Part shown: positions 63,825 to 64,000 of the stretch, piece after piece | Position numbering within the stretch: position 1 is the stretch's first letter | How the letters are laid out: the number at the start of each line of letters is the position of its first letter | NCBI RefSeq assembly: GCF_021354595.1 | Contig: NZ_JADWYJ010000004.1 | Location: forward strand, 1-64,000 | Reading direction: 5' to 3' | DNA length: 64,000 nucleotides | Source: Maribellus sp. CM-23 | GTDB taxonomy: Bacteria; Bacteroidota; Bacteroidia; Bacteroidales; Prolixibacteraceae | Notes under the pieces: generated by a model | What the model saw: the letters and a program-made list of their open reading frames with translations, nothing else | The model's database searches: none | Told to the model about the DNA's origin: nothing | Program-made: the position numbers and the translations under genes

Positions 63825-64000
63825 TTATTTATCATGTTCGCCATAAATATACAGCGTGTGATGCGAGAGTTTGAAATTATTCTTTTTACAGGCATCTTCA
63901 ATGATTTCTCTGATACGCGGATCATAAAACTCCATCACCGTTCCATTGGCCATGTCAATCAGGTGATCGTGCTGAAGCGTGGCAAAAGCTCTTTCAAACT
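63825..64000 (-). CDS. Fur-family transcriptional regulator, C-terminal part only
   Basis: The last 58 codons of a minus-strand gene whose start lies beyond the window. The visible part begins FERAFATLQHDHLIDMANGT, then MEFYDPRIREIIEDACKKNN and ends HHTLYIYGEHDK. This is the C-terminal dimerisation/metal domain of Fur-type regulators: HDH matches the sensory metal site, and LSHHTLYIYG the end. The usual CxxC after HDHLI, which binds a structural zinc, is replaced by D-M-A-N. It could be a Fur or PerR relative; regulon unknown. Confidence 0.9.
   Translation of the reverse strand, partial: FERAFATLQHDHLIDMANGTVMEFYDPRIREIIEDACKKNNFKLSHHTLYIYGEHDK

Overview
The window reads as a chromosomal segment of a Bacteroidota bacterium, most likely Bacteroidales/Marinilabiliales (for example Prolixibacteraceae). 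This rests on a Porin_10-type porin, DUF4831 and DUF1338 proteins, lipoproteins whose acylated Cys is followed by S-D-E, a long RodA insert, and repeated matches to the Bacteroidota promoter pattern TTTG-N19-TAnnTTTG. The taxonomic call is inference, not a database result.

Layout. 1-141: 3' part of a 5S rRNA gene and its terminator. 0.3-9.1 kb: porin, NUDIX hydrolase, two FtsX-type permeases, a flippase-like membrane protein, rsmA and mgtE. 9.3-16.6 kb: purH followed by the cell-shape cluster mreB-mreC-mreD-mrdA-rodA. 16.8-24.1 kb: a KamA-like radical SAM protein, AcpH-like phosphodiesterase, a PfkB-like protein lacking its catalytic Asp, a DUF1338 protein, and a leftward operon (EamA exporter, ATP-grasp-like protein, PPK2). 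24.4-31.2 kb: pgi, gpsA, glpK, glpF (central carbon and glycerol metabolism), a small conserved-looking protein and a DUF2817 carboxypeptidase-like protein. 31.1-34.9 kb: a surface lipoprotein plus outer-membrane barrel module bracketed by 38-bp direct repeats that duplicate the 3' end of the DUF2817 gene. 34.9-49.5 kb: transporters (DUF819, POT, MFS), two alpha/beta hydrolases, NAD(P)HX repair, a HAD phosphatase, a radical SAM protein, aat, DUF4831 and pepD. 49.6-51.6 kb: a 21-bp tandem repeat, a lipoprotein HAD phosphatase and a VOC protein. 59.5-64.0 kb: a D-Thr aldolase/D-Ser dehydratase-like enzyme, pncB, purA and the C-terminal end of a Fur-family regulator.

The most interesting part is 51.8-59.5 kb, a tightly packed rightward run of six genes: (1) an iron-sulfur protein with an HdrA-like N-terminus and two 4Fe-4S sites; (2) a radical SAM enzyme; (3) a fusion of a DUF116-like Cys-rich domain to a polyprenyl diphosphate synthase; (4) a small alpha/alpha-toroid protein; (5) a class II terpene cyclase with a DxDDT acid motif and QW-type repeats; (6) a ModF-like tandem ABC ATPase. 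No squalene synthase is present. The set looks like an anaerobic-style terpenoid pathway in which a polyprenyl diphosphate is made, cyclised by protonation and possibly altered by radical chemistry. The product cannot be read from the sequence.

Gene borders are tight throughout. Three convergent pairs share one TTAA as both stop codons. Two same-strand pairs overlap by ATGA. Several genes appear to start at GTG or TTG. No tRNA gene, CRISPR array, transposase or integrase was recognised.
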